NCBI GenBank assembly: GCA_030045215.1
Contig: JASIBJ010000012.1
Coordinates: 1 to 26,141, forward strand
Source of the DNA: Streptosporangiaceae bacterium
Lineage (GTDB): Bacteria; Actinomycetota; Actinomycetes; Streptosporangiales; Streptosporangiaceae
DNA length: 26,141 bases
Reading direction: 5' to 3'
The translations under genes were made by a program, and so were the position numbers. Positions within the stretch are counted from its first letter, which is position 1; each line of letters begins with the position of its first letter. Below the pieces are notes generated by a model. The model saw only the letters and a program-made list of their open reading frames with translations, made no database searches and was not told the origin of the DNA. Positions 7,228 to 16,224 of this stretch are shown here, in pieces.

Positions 7228-8415
7228 ATGGACAGCGAGCGTGCGATGCGGGATCCGGAGTTCACCCTCGCAACCGGTCCGGCCGGTGTCTATCCGCGAG
7301 TGCTGGCCGCGCTCAGCCAGCCGATCACGCATTACTCCGACCCGGTGTTCCTGGAACGCTTCCGGCGTACCGAAGCGAAGGTCGGCCAGATTTTCGGGAC
7401 CACCAATGAGATCATCCTGCTGCAGGGCGAGGCCGTGCTTGGTCTCGAGGCCGCGGCCCGGTCGCTCGTGCGCCCGGGCATGCCGGTGCTGAACCTGGTC
7501 TCGGGCGTTTACGGCCAGGGGATGAGCTCGTGGCTGAAGAGCTTCGGCGCTCAGCTCCACGAACTCAGCGTTACCTACGATGAGGCCATCGATCCCGATG
7601 AGGTTGAGGCGTATCTCGATGCGCACCCCGAGATCGAACTGCTGTGCGTCGTGCACTGCGAGACGCCGTCGGGCACACTCAACGATTGCTCACGCATCGG
7701 CCCGATCGCGCGGGCCCACGGTGTCCTGACCCTGGTCGACTGCGTCGCCTCACTCGGTGGCATGCCCCTCGATCCGGATAGCTGGCAACTGGATCTCTGC
7801 GTCGCCGCACCACAGAAATGCCTCGGCGCGCCGCCAGGCATGTCCCTCATCGCGGTGAGCCCGCGGGCCTGGGCAGCGATCGACCGGAACCCGGTAGCGC
7901 CCCGCGGCTCATTCCTGTCACTGCTGGACTGGCGGGACCGCTGGCATGGCTCGGGGCGGTTCCCCTACACCCCGTCCGTGAGCGACGTCTACGGCCTCGA
8001 AGCCGCCTGCGATCTCTTCCTCGAGGAGGGTCGTGAAGCCGTGTTTGCCCGGCACGAGATGGCGGCGCGCATATGCCGGGCCGGCATAGCAGCGATGGGT
8101 CTGCGACTCTGGCCCGCCCGCGAGGCCATCATGTCGGCCTGCGTCACCGCAATAGTCGTGCCGGACGGCCTGGACCAGGCGGCTGTCTGTGACTACGTGC
8201 GCGGCCGTTACGACGTGCTGATTTCCGGCAGCGAGGGCGCCGGCAACCTCGTCCGCATCGGGCATATGGGGCTCGCCGCAAGCGCATTCCATCCGGTGGT
8301 CGGGCTCGCGGCGCTCGGCAGGTCACTCGCCGACCTCGGCACGAACGTACGAATCGGAGATGGCGTGGAGGCCGCGCTCGCGGTCCTGGCGGAACTCAGG
8401 AGGACACAGTCATGA
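7228..8415 (+). CDS. Pyridoxamine-pyruvate aminotransferase-like class V aminotransferase
   Basis: A 395-aa PLP-dependent fold-type I aminotransferase, class V. It resembles, from memory, Mesorhizobium loti pyridoxamine-pyruvate aminotransferase (PPAT), which converts pyridoxamine plus pyruvate to pyridoxal plus alanine in vitamin B6 degradation. Shared segments include GEAVLGLEAAA, 'LNLVSGVYGQG', 'HCETPSGTLN', QKCLGAPPG and FPYTPSVSDVYGLEAA. The PLP lysine is Lys197, with Glu68 and Tyr95 at positions I recall for PPAT; Arg343 in LVRIGHMG fits the PPAT carboxylate-binding Arg345. The PPAT Arg336 region differs (SGSEG), so the amino acceptor or donor may differ. The alternative is a ureidoglycine- or alanine-glyoxylate aminotransferase. 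The stop overlaps the start of the permease gene (ATGA). Confidence 0.8.
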   Translation: MDSERAMRDPEFTLATGPAGVYPRVLAALSQPITHYSDPVFLERFRRTEAKVGQIFGTTNEIILLQGEAVLGLEAAARSLVRPGMPVLNLVSGVYGQGMSSWLKSFGAQLHELSVTYDEAIDPDEVEAYLDAHPEIELLCVVHCETPSGTLNDCSRIGPIARAHGVLTLVDCVASLGGMPLDPDSWQLDLCVAAPQKCLGAPPGMSLIAVSPRAWAAIDRNPVAPRGSFLSLLDWRDRWHGSGRFPYTPSVSDVYGLEAACDLFLEEGREAVFARHEMAARICRAGIAAMGLRLWPAREAIMSACVTAIVVPDGLDQAAVCDYVRGRYDVLISGSEGAGNLVRIGHMGLAASAFHPVVGLAALGRSLADLGTNVRIGDGVEAALAVLAELRRTQS

Positions 8416-9836
8416 CACACGTAGAAGAAACCGTTCAGGCTGCCAGGCCGCCCCGGACGGCGGAGATCGAGCTCAACTCCATCCAGCCCATCCCGGACAG
8501 CCAGCGGCACGGGACGGTCGGCCAGCAGTGGCGACTGTGGTACGCGTGCAACGCGAACTTCTTCTGCATCGTCCTCGGGTCGTTCGCGGTCCTGCTTGGC
8601 CTGAATCTGTTCTGGGCAGTCGTGGCCATCGTCCTCGGGTCGGTGATTGGAGGCGTCCTCACGGCCCTGCATGCCGTGCAGGGCCCCCGGCTGGGCGTCC
8701 CGCAGATGATCCAGTCTCGTGGCCAGTTCGGGTTCTACTTCGGCGTGGTCCTCTTCCTGATGGGGATCTTGCTCGACGTCGGCTACATGGGCGGCGGCCT
8801 GGTCGTCGGCGCGCAGTCCCTGCAGGAAGCTGTGCCCGGGCTACCGCTAGAGGCATGGATTGTGATCTTCGCCGTGCCGGCCGTCGCGCTTGCGGTCTGG
8901 GGTTACGGGCTCATCCACGCGGTTCAGCCGTACCTCGTAGTGATCATGACTGGCGTCTGGATTGCCATGGTAGGCCTGATCATTGCCTCCGGCGATCACC
9001 TCGCCAAGGGTATGGGTGGCGCGCACCTGGCCAGCTTCCCTGTCTTTCTCGTCGTCGTCGGGCTCTTTTTCATGAACCAGCTGAGCTGGGCCATCTACGT
9101 CTCTGACTACTCCCGGTACATGCCTCGGGACACGTCCGGGCCGCGGATCTTCACTGCAGTGGCGGTGGGGTCAACCGTGTCGACCGTGCTCTTCTGCGTG
9201 CTCGGCGCGTGGGTCGCCGCGATCGCCCCCACCGCGTCGTCCCCTGTGACCGTCATCGCGAGCGTCGCAGGCAAGTGGGTGCTGTGGTTCTCGGCCCTGT
9301 CGCTGGTCGCCGGGGCGGGGATGAACGCCTACACGGGCATGCTCTCCTGGGAGGCCGTGCGGTCGACGTGGCAGCGCGTGGGGCTGTCCCGGGTCGCCCG
9401 GGTGATCGGGGTTCTGCTGATCTCCGCGGTGGCGCTGCTCCTGGCATTGCTTGGCTGGAAGTCGTTCGTGACGACCTTCAGCAACTTCCTCGACGTCCTG
9501 CTGTTTGTGTTCGTGCCGTGGTCCCTGATCAACCTGGTCGACTTCTACCTCGTGCAGCATGAGCGCTATGACATCGCCTCCTTCTACACAGCCAGGGGCG
9601 TGTACGGAGGCTGGCGGTGGGCCGCAGTCGTTCCCTACCTTGTCGCGGTCGGTGCCGAGCTCCTCTTCGTCGACCAGACCGACCTCAAAGGACCGCTGGT
9701 CAACGCCCTGGGTGGTGCCGACATCTCCTGGATCGTCGGCGGGGTGGTGGCTGCCGTCGGCTATCTGGTCGCGGTCAGGATGGCCCGGCCCGGGGCACAC
9801 CTGATAGCGGAACAGCCGGCCGAGGTAACGGGTTAG
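8412..9836 (+). CDS. NCS1 family permease (cytosine/purine/B6-type)
   Basis: A 474-aa, roughly 12-TM secondary transporter of the nucleobase-cation-symport-1 family (CodB, Mhp1, PucI; yeast Tpn1 for pyridoxine). The N-terminus 'IELNSIQPIPDSQRHG' and the family motif GPRLGVPQMIQSRGQFG (residues 91-107) are diagnostic; hydrophobic helices follow to about residue 460. The ATG at 8412 overlaps the aminotransferase stop by 4 nt, so the two are translationally coupled. Given the PPAT-like partner I infer import of a B6 vitamer, probably pyridoxamine or pyridoxine; purine, allantoin or hydantoin import is the main alternative. Immediately after the stop lies a sigma-factor remnant. Confidence 0.88.
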   Translation: MTHVEETVQAARPPRTAEIELNSIQPIPDSQRHGTVGQQWRLWYACNANFFCIVLGSFAVLLGLNLFWAVVAIVLGSVIGGVLTALHAVQGPRLGVPQMIQSRGQFGFYFGVVLFLMGILLDVGYMGGGLVVGAQSLQEAVPGLPLEAWIVIFAVPAVALAVWGYGLIHAVQPYLVVIMTGVWIAMVGLIIASGDHLAKGMGGAHLASFPVFLVVVGLFFMNQLSWAIYVSDYSRYMPRDTSGPRIFTAVAVGSTVSTVLFCVLGAWVAAIAPTASSPVTVIASVAGKWVLWFSALSLVAGAGMNAYTGMLSWEAVRSTWQRVGLSRVARVIGVLLISAVALLLALLGWKSFVTTFSNFLDVLLFVFVPWSLINLVDFYLVQHERYDIASFYTARGVYGGWRWAAVVPYLVAVGAELLFVDQTDLKGPLVNALGGADISWIVGGVVAAVGYLVAVRMARPGAHLIAEQPAEVTG

Positions 9837-9841
9837 GCCCA

Positions 9842-10010
9842 GCCTCGGGCCAGCCCGCCTTCGGAGCCTAGGTGCGCTGGGGGCGGCATCAGGCACGGTG
9901 CCGGCCTCTTCGTTGTCACCCTCGCGGGCGACCGAATCTCGGCGCTGACGCGGTTCGAGAACACCGTGCTCCCGTCCTTCGGGCTGCCGCGCTCGCTCCC
10001 GGGTCGCTAG
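9842..10010 (+). pseudogene. Remnant of an ECF sigma factor 3' end
   Basis: Two frames together spell the C-terminus of an ECF sigma factor with a SnoaL-like tail. The first piece reads ASGQPAFGA and then hits TAG at 9869-9871. In another frame, from about 9897, comes GAGLFVVTL, GDRISALTRF and VLPSFGLPRSLPG, ending at TAG 10008-10010. In intact relatives, as I remember them, 'NGQPAFG' is followed some 12 residues later by 'GLFVLTLAGDRISALTRF' and 'LPRFGLPRTLP'. A stop and a frameshift therefore interrupt it, and everything upstream is gone, replaced by the NCS1 gene whose stop is 5 nt away. Confidence 0.7.
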
Positions 10011-10044
10011 GCCGGCGTTACCGCCCGGTCTGGTAGTAAGAGCC

Positions 10045-10593
10045 ATGCCCGCCATCACGCGCACGCCCAGGGAGAGCTGGATCGAGGCGGGCCTGCAGGC
10101 CCTGGCCGCCGGCGGGCCTGGCGCCGTCCGGATTGAGGCCCTGGCTCAGGAGCTCGGGGTTACCAAGGGTGGCTTCTACGGCCACTTCGCCGACCGGAAC
10201 ACGCTGCTTGAGGAGATGCTGAATACCTGGGAGCGGCGGGCAACCGATGAGACGATCGAGCACGCCGAGCGTAAGGGTGGCGATGTCAGGATCAGGATGC
10301 GGCGGGCCGGCGCGCTGACGTTCTCCGCCGACCTGCTGCCGATCGATCTCGCCGTCCGCGACTGGGCCCGGCGTGACCCGGCCGTTGCCGAGCGCCTTCG
10401 CCGCGTCGATAGCCGGCGCATGGCCTACCTGCGCGAACTGTTCCGCGAGATCTGCCGCGACGAGAACGAGGTGGAGGCGCGCAGCATGCTCGCCTTCACC
10501 CTCGCAATCGGCCACCACTTCATGGCGGCCGACCACGGGCCGCGGCGCCACGAGGACGCACTGGCCCTGGCCGCCGACTGGCTGATGACATAG
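10045..10593 (+). CDS. TetR/AcrR family transcriptional regulator
   Basis: A 182-aa repressor-type regulator. The N-terminal DNA-binding domain covers about residues 8-55, with the helix-turn-helix 'RIEALAQELGVTKGGFYGHF' (the 'GVTKGGFYxHF' recognition helix typical of TetR). The C-terminal ligand and dimer domain is shorter than usual and contains 'DLLPIDLAVRDWARRDPAVAERL', a pattern common in uncharacterised actinobacterial TetRs. It ends 39 nt from the stop of the convergent ABM-domain gene, whose upstream palindrome (11007-11028) is TetR-operator-like; regulation of that gene is an inference. The start ATG follows the sigma-factor remnant directly. Confidence 0.9.
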   Translation: MPAITRTPRESWIEAGLQALAAGGPGAVRIEALAQELGVTKGGFYGHFADRNTLLEEMLNTWERRATDETIEHAERKGGDVRIRMRRAGALTFSADLLPIDLAVRDWARRDPAVAERLRRVDSRRMAYLRELFREICRDENEVEARSMLAFTLAIGHHFMAADHGPRRHEDALALAADWLMT

Positions 10594-10632
10594 CCAGCGC
10601 GGCCTGGCTGCAGCGGCGATGGGCTGCGGCGG

Positions 10633-10917
10633 TCAGGCGTGGGCCAGCCGGAACACCTCGCGCGGGCGGGCTTCGCGGTCGTCGTAGGCAAAGTCCACGC
10701 CACCTGCCCGCGCAGCGGCGAACCCCGCCTTGAGTGCCTCCTCCGACTCCCATTTGCCGGTTGAGACGATCGACGTGCCATCTTCAGTCAGCCAGCAGTC
10801 AACTGCCAGACAGCCAGGGGTTCGCTCGATGAACCCGCAGGCCTGCTGTACCCGGCCGAGCATCTGGTCGCAGTACTCCGGGCGTGGGTAGTGGAACGCC
10901 ACCATGCCAACCTGCAT
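10633..10917 (-). CDS. Antibiotic biosynthesis monooxygenase (ABM) domain protein
   Basis: A 94-aa ferredoxin-like alpha/beta-barrel protein of the ABM family, typically homodimeric. The family includes cofactor-free quinone-forming monooxygenases (ActVA-Orf6), YgiN and heme-degrading relatives. Features: an N-terminal strand MQVGMVAFHY, a 'FIERTPGCLAVDCWLTEDG' stretch, the core strand 'TSIVSTGKWESEEAL' and a short C-terminal tail. The ATG is preceded by AAGGGAG with good spacing. No heme-ligand pattern is recognisable, so the activity is open. A perfect palindrome about 90 nt upstream is its likely operator. Confidence 0.8.
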   Translation of the reverse strand: MQVGMVAFHYPRPEYCDQMLGRVQQACGFIERTPGCLAVDCWLTEDGTSIVSTGKWESEEALKAGFAAARAGGVDFAYDDREARPREVFRLAHA

Positions 10918-11339
10918 CGCAATCTCCCTTGCGCGCGCCTGCGGTCTGAGGCCGACGGCAACGGCCGGCTGGTCTCAGGACTGCTGCCATCCGGCGCCTG
11001 TTGAGTAAATATACGGCAACGTATATTTGAGCTCGGACGGGCGTTGTGCCCTGGAGCTGTTTCGTGCTGATCCAGCCACATAACCCCATTTCGCCAGTCT
11101 TGGGTGACCACGCGCCTTTGAGGCTTGGGCCCGCCGCGGCTCATCCGGCTGGGCTGGGAACAGTGCACCTCGGCCGGGTCCGGGCGGAGCCCGCGCCTAT
11201 GCTTGTGGAGATCGCCGTCTTCGCCGGCTGGATCGCGATGCAGGGGCAGGACAGGGCGACCGGCAGCGAGACCGGACACGGCGAGGACCTGCATCGTGGT
11301 TTGGCACAGGCTGGCTTCATCCGAGCTTTGTGAGGATCA
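10918..11339. other. Non-coding stretch upstream of two genes
   Basis: Apart from the palindrome at 11007-11028 I find nothing firm here. Open frames exist on both strands, but none shows a ribosome-binding site, a family motif or a plausible composition. Confidence 0.4.
11007..11028. promoter_or_regulatory. 22-bp palindromic operator (9-4-9)
   Basis: AAATATACG (11007-11015) and CGTATATTT (11020-11028) are perfect reverse complements around GCAA. The AT-rich, 22-bp symmetric form is typical of TetR- or PadR-family operators and stands out in GC-rich DNA. It lies about 90 nt upstream of the ABM-domain gene (-) and about 310 nt upstream of the plus-strand gene at 11340. The TetR gene at 10045 is the nearest candidate regulator. 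Confidence 0.7.
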
Positions 11340-11702
11340 ATGAGCAAGTCACCCATCCCATGGCTCAAGGACGTGGTAGATCATGATTACGAGGCGGCGT
11401 ACAACTACCTGACGCTGAAGTTCGATGCGAAGAGCGCTGGCGAGAAGGTAGATCGCATGAAGAAGGGCGACCTCACCAAGCGCCGCGCCAACGACATTCT
11501 GCGTGCCACGGGCTTGACCCCGCTGCCGCTGACCGATCCCGGCGTCCGGCGCGACCTGCTCAAGGTGCTTAACGGCGAGAAGCTGTCACCCGTGCTCGTG
11601 TGCGACCAGAAACCGGGCGCGGACATAGCCGACGGATATCACCGCGTCAGCCTGGCCTACAACGTCGACCCGTTCATGAGCGTTCCGATGAGGCTGGGCT
11701 AG
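11340..11702 (+). CDS. Small ParB/sulfiredoxin-fold-like hypothetical protein
   Basis: A 120-aa protein I know only as a recurrent actinobacterial hypothetical. The C-terminal half, 'LSPVLVCDQ', then ADIADGYHRVSLAY and 'MSVPMRL', follows the ParB N-terminal/sulfiredoxin layout (strand, 'dGhHR..A', 'vPv'), suggesting a nucleotide- or nucleic-acid-binding fold. The N-terminal half is Lys/Asp-rich and includes KKGDLTKRRANDILRATGL. No helix-turn-helix is evident. TGAGGA (11331-11336) lies close before the ATG. It stands alone between an ABM gene and the GntR operon; the function is unknown. Confidence 0.7.
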   Translation: MSKSPIPWLKDVVDHDYEAAYNYLTLKFDAKSAGEKVDRMKKGDLTKRRANDILRATGLTPLPLTDPGVRRDLLKVLNGEKLSPVLVCDQKPGADIADGYHRVSLAYNVDPFMSVPMRLG

Positions 11703-11743
11703 AAATCCCGACGTCCGAGCCCACCGTCTCCGGCAGCGCGTGG

Positions 11744-11765
11744 GTGAACTCGTGGTGTGAACTCG
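11744..11765. repeat. Tandem 9-bp direct repeat
   Basis: GTGAACTCG occurs at 11744-11752 and again at 11757-11765, starts 13 nt apart. It sits about 100 nt upstream of the GntR operon, where direct repeats can bind a regulator; chance cannot be excluded. Confidence 0.3.
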
Positions 11766-11828
11766 CGGACTGACGCGCCGGCCAGGTGCCCGGTTCTCAG
11801 CGCGCAAGCGTGCACCGAGCCAAACAAG

Positions 11829-11857
11829 TTGACCCCGCGCCCGGCACGTCATACCAT
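11829..11857 (+). promoter_or_regulatory. Leaderless promoter of the GntR-ABC operon
   Basis: TTGACC (11829-11834), a 17-nt spacer and TACCAT (11852-11857) form a good SigA-type promoter, with exactly 6 nt to the ATG at 11864. No Shine-Dalgarno is present, so the transcript should begin at the start codon. A CCAT/ATGG symmetry (11854-11867) overlaps the -10 and start and could be the site of GntR autoregulation. Confidence 0.65.
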
Positions 11858-11863
11858 TATACT

Positions 11864-12294
11864 ATGGCGATAGATAAACCGCTGGCAGCGCCTGGATCGG
11901 TGGCCTTCCGACTGGATCATGGTTCGGGCGTACCGACCTATCTGCAGCTAGTACAGCAGGTCGAGCAGGCGCTGCGGCTGGGCTTGCTCGGACCTGGTGA
12001 CCAGCTGCCGACCGTCAAAGAGATGGTCAGGTCGCTGGCGATCAACCCGAATACGGTGATGAAGGCGTACCGGGAACTCGAACACCGCGGGCTGGCAACC
12101 GGGCGGCCGGGTCAGGGCACCTTTATCAAGGCGAGGCTGCAGCGCGTAAGTGGCGCTCAGCAGACTGTACTGGTCAGGCGGCTGGCGGACTGGATGCGCG
12201 ACGCTGCCGCGGCCGGCCTGGATGACCAGGGCATCACGGCGATGTTTGGCGCCGTCCTGCGCGACCTGCACGAATACTCAGACGGAGCATCGGC

Positions 12295-12298
<4 letters not shown>
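11864..12298 (+). CDS. GntR family regulator, YtrA type
   Basis: A 144-aa regulator: an N-terminal winged helix of the GntR family (about residues 20-90, with 'PTYLQLVQQVEQALRLGLL', then GDQLPTVKEMVRSLAINPNT and 'VMKAYRELEHRGL', 'GRPGQGTFI'). A short C-terminal helical part of about 50 residues follows instead of a large effector domain. This is the YtrA subfamily layout, usually the first gene of an ABC-transporter operon that it represses until an envelope stress or antibiotic signal. The frame is open upstream to 11786, but the promoter/start geometry favours ATG 11864. Its stop overlaps the GTG of the ATPase gene (GTGA). Confidence 0.9.
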
Positions 12299-13199
<901 letters not shown>

Positions 13200-13203
<4 letters not shown>

Positions 13204-14987
13204 CTTCCGGGCCCGCGGCGGTCACCGGGACGGCCCAGGGCCGGCGGCTCGCGAACCGGCTGGGCGGATCCCGCAGGCGCCGTCTCACAATGTTGGGCCT
13301 CGTGTGGCGCCAGCACCGCGGCGCGCTGTCCCTGGTGCTGGGGCTGACAGCGTTCGCGATTGCGGAGCTGGTCGCGAGCGCTATCTCCTATCGCGGACTA
13401 GGTGCCCAGTCATGGTGGGAGTCGGGGTGGTGGCAGTCCTATGGCCCGGAGTACCCGGACCTGGCGCTGCAGGCTATCCCGCTGGCGGCCGCGCTGTTTC
13501 TCGGAGTCCAGCTAATCGCGGGGGAACTCGAGTATGGCACCGCCGGGTTCGCCTGGACGCAGGGGTACGGCAAGGCGCGGTGGGTGCTGGGCAAGCTCTC
13601 GGCGACGGCGGCCGTGCTGGTGCCGCCCGCGATCGTGCTCGGGCTGGTATTCGGCTGGTGGTATGAGCTTTATGTCCCCGCGACCGGGTACTTCGCCATG
13701 CATGCGTTCGCGCTGTATGCGCCGACGCTGGCGGGCTGGACGATCGCGGGCCTGAGCCTCGGCATGGCGGCGGCCGCACTCACCCGGCGGGAGGGCCGGG
13801 CGATAGTACTGACGCTCGCCGGCTGGATCGTGCTCCACCGTTTCGCGATCGTCGGATCACCGCACACGCCGGCCCGCGAGTTCTGGCCACTCCAGTTCGC
13901 CCAGCTCGCGATCCTGCTGGCGATATCAGGGCTCCTTATCGCAGGCACGATCGCGCTGATCCAGGACGTCCCGGTGATCCCCGGCGCGCCGCGCCTGCTA
14001 CGGGCGCTGCCCCGGCCAGCAGTGCCGGACGCAAAGGTACTAGCCGGGCGGATCGTGGCCGATCGACTCCGGAGCAGGCGGCTACTGACCGTGCGGCGTG
14101 CTGCCTGGCGCCAGCATCGGACCGGCCTGCTCGTCGCGCTCGGCCTGCTCGGAATCTACGTGGCGACCCTCGTGATCACGGGACTTCACCTTCACGCGCA
14201 GCCGGGTCGCTTCCGGCCCCAGTACGCCAACCTCACCGGTTCATACCAGCCGGACGGATCACCCGACGCGATTTATCTGCTGCCCCTATTGCTGCCGTTC
14301 CTGATCGGTGCGTTCGCTGGCGCGTGGCTGACCGGTGCGGACCTCAAGCACGGCACTGTCAGATTCGCCTTCACCCAGGGCGTGACCAGGACCCGCTGGG
14401 CAGCCGGAAAGCTGGTCGCGATCGGGTCCGTGCTCGTCGGCGCCGCCATCGCGGCCGGGCTGGTCTTCCAGTGGTGGGATGAGCCCTACCTCGCCCAGCG
14501 CCTGGCCGATCCCTGGTTCGGTTTGTACGCGCCGGTGTACGCGGGCTGGATGGCGGCGACCCTGACCATAGCGGCCTTTCTCGGCGCCCTCATGCGCAGC
14601 CAGGCCGGCGCAGCCCTTGCGTGCCTCATCGGCACGTTGATCGCGGCGGTCGCGAATGCGGTTTCCCTGAGAAACCTCTATCTGCCAGCAGCGGTCGCCA
14701 TCAACCGCCCCGCCCCACCAGGTTCGCTGCTCATCAACTGGTACGTCCGCCACGGCCAGGCGCTGCCCGACGCGATCGCGAACCGGGCGCTGCAGAACTT
14801 TGACAGCACGTCCGGCTGGACCGGCATCGAGCAGGCGCTCACGCGCTATCACGCGACCAATGTCCTGATCTACCAGCCCGCCAGTCAGTTCTGGCAACTT
14901 CAGGCGATCGAGACCGCCGCGCTGTTCGCCCTGGCGGTCGTGTTTGGTGCAGGTGCCGTGCGGGTCATCCGCCGCCAGCAATACTGA
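13200..14987 (+). CDS. ABC transporter permease with duplicated halves
   Basis: A 595-aa membrane protein, third gene of the GntR-ATPase-permease operon. It consists of two homologous halves of about six predicted TM helices each. Matching anchors are VWRQHR (35-40) and AWRQHR (302-307); 'GELEYGTAGFAWTQGYGKAR' (108-127) and 'GADLKHGTVRFAFTQGVTRT' (379-398); GLVFGWWYE (148-156) and GLVFQWWDE (420-428); ALYAPTLAGW (171-180) and GLYAPVYAGW (441-450). The offset is a steady 267-272 residues. ABC-2-type permeases of this kind normally have one such unit and dimerise, so this protein can probably form the whole channel with two ATPase copies. The substrate is unknown; efflux or envelope-stress defence is inferred from the YtrA regulator. 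Confidence 0.88.
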
Positions 14988-15032
14988 GGGCTTGAGCGAG
15001 AAGAGCGTGGGCGAGCGCACGCAGGCCGCAGG

Positions 15033-16119
15033 TCACGCAGTTGACAGGTAGGAGCGACCCCAGGCCAGATCGCGGGCGAGCGGCAGCCGTTCCCGCTCGT
15101 AGCGGTTGAGCGCCCCGGGGACGTCGGTGCCGTGCGGGCCCCCGAGGCTGCCCGCCAGTGCGTCCACGTCAAGGAGCGCATTCTGGAATCCCGCCCCGGT
15201 CATCGGACTCGTGACGTGAGCAGCGTCGCCGACCAGCACGGCCCGGTCCCGTACCAGGCGCGCGGGCAGATACTCGGCGACCGGGGTGCCGAAGACCTCG
15301 CCGTGGGTCACACCCCAGCCGATGCACCGGTCCCAGGGCGACGGCCACATCCGGCGCGCGAGTCGCCCGAGCTCGCCGGTCAACTCCGCAGGAAGCTCGT
15401 CATTGCTCAAGGTGCCGGTGACAGCGTCACCGTCCAGACATCCGGTCTGCCGAAGCAGTTCCGTTCTGCTCGCGTCGTACCAGGCGAAAGAGATACGCCG
15501 GTGCCCCGGATCGGTACGGCCATCGGCACCGGGTACCCCGTAGACCACCAGCCGCGCTCCCGGCGCACCATGGACCTCAAGGTTCCTGCCGCGGCCGTCG
15601 AGCCCAGCCGGTACCTAACCCTCAGGGACAAGCCCGCGCCACAGCATGTAGCCGGCGTATCCAACCGTCGGATGATCGGGCGATACGAATCGCCGCGTCA
15701 CCGAGTAGACGCCGTCCGCCCCCACCACCACATCGGCTTTCAGGACACCGCCGGTGCTGTCGACACTGACCCGGTCAGGCCCACCCGGCTCCCGCATGCC
15801 GATCACGGTCGTCGAGTCGACGAACTGGATCCCTGGGGCGCTCAGCGCCACCTCCAGCAGGAACTGACGGAGTAGCCCCCATGCCGCTGAGTCGCGGTTG
15901 CCCTGCACGACAGGGATGCGCCAGGCGTCCACGCCAGTAACCCGCGCGAGAAGATGCCGATCGAGACCGAGACCGGCGCCACCCGGTGGCTCACCCGCCG
16001 CCCGTTCCACGATCGTCACTGACCAGCCCGACCCGGCCAGCGCCAGCCCGGCATAGTCCCGACAACGATCCGCCGATTACCGCTACCCGCGGTCCATGCT
16101 CCCCCACCGTCTCCTCCAC
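15033..16119 (-). pseudogene. Broken FAD-dependent monooxygenase
   Basis: Relic of a flavoprotein aromatic hydroxylase (PHBH or 2,6-dihydroxypyridine hydroxylase type), about 360 codons in all. From a GTG near 16119 (or 16107) it reads RVAVIGGSLSGL, the Rossmann GxGxxG-like strand. Near 16050 the frame then slips: the continuation AGLALAGSGWSVTIVERAAG lies in the other frame. Downstream the second motif ADVVVGADGVYSVTRR is intact. A TAG at 15615-15617 then interrupts in frame after GLVPEG, and the same frame resumes with 'GLDGRGRNLEVHGAPG' and the FAD-ribityl motif RAVLVGDAAHVTSPMTGAGF. One frameshift plus one nonsense codon argue for inactivation; two sequencing errors are the alternative. 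Confidence 0.8.
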
Positions 16120-16224
16120 GCCCTCGTCCGGGCAAGAACTAACAAGCCCTCCGGTGGCGATGCCCATGTCACACATCGTCGCTGCCGCTCGTCCCGATTT
16201 CGGACGCGACGAAGGAGGAGCCGC

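Noticed and set aside
6966..7265. Minus-strand open frame of 99 codons in the MFS/aminotransferase intergenic region
   Set aside because: It crosses the AT-rich promoter island and the aminotransferase start, and no homology is recognisable.
11046..11333. Plus-strand open frame of 95 codons before the ParB-fold-like gene
   Set aside because: No ribosome-binding site, no known motif, His/Pro/Gly-rich translation typical of chance frames in GC-rich DNA.
15615..15617. Programmed TAG readthrough in the monooxygenase
   Set aside because: An independent frameshift in the same gene makes simple decay the better explanation, and no recoding structure is apparent next to the codon.
15132..15875. Plus-strand open frame of 247 codons opposite the monooxygenase
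   Set aside because: The minus strand shows three FAD-binding motifs in order, despite the lesions; the plus frame has none.
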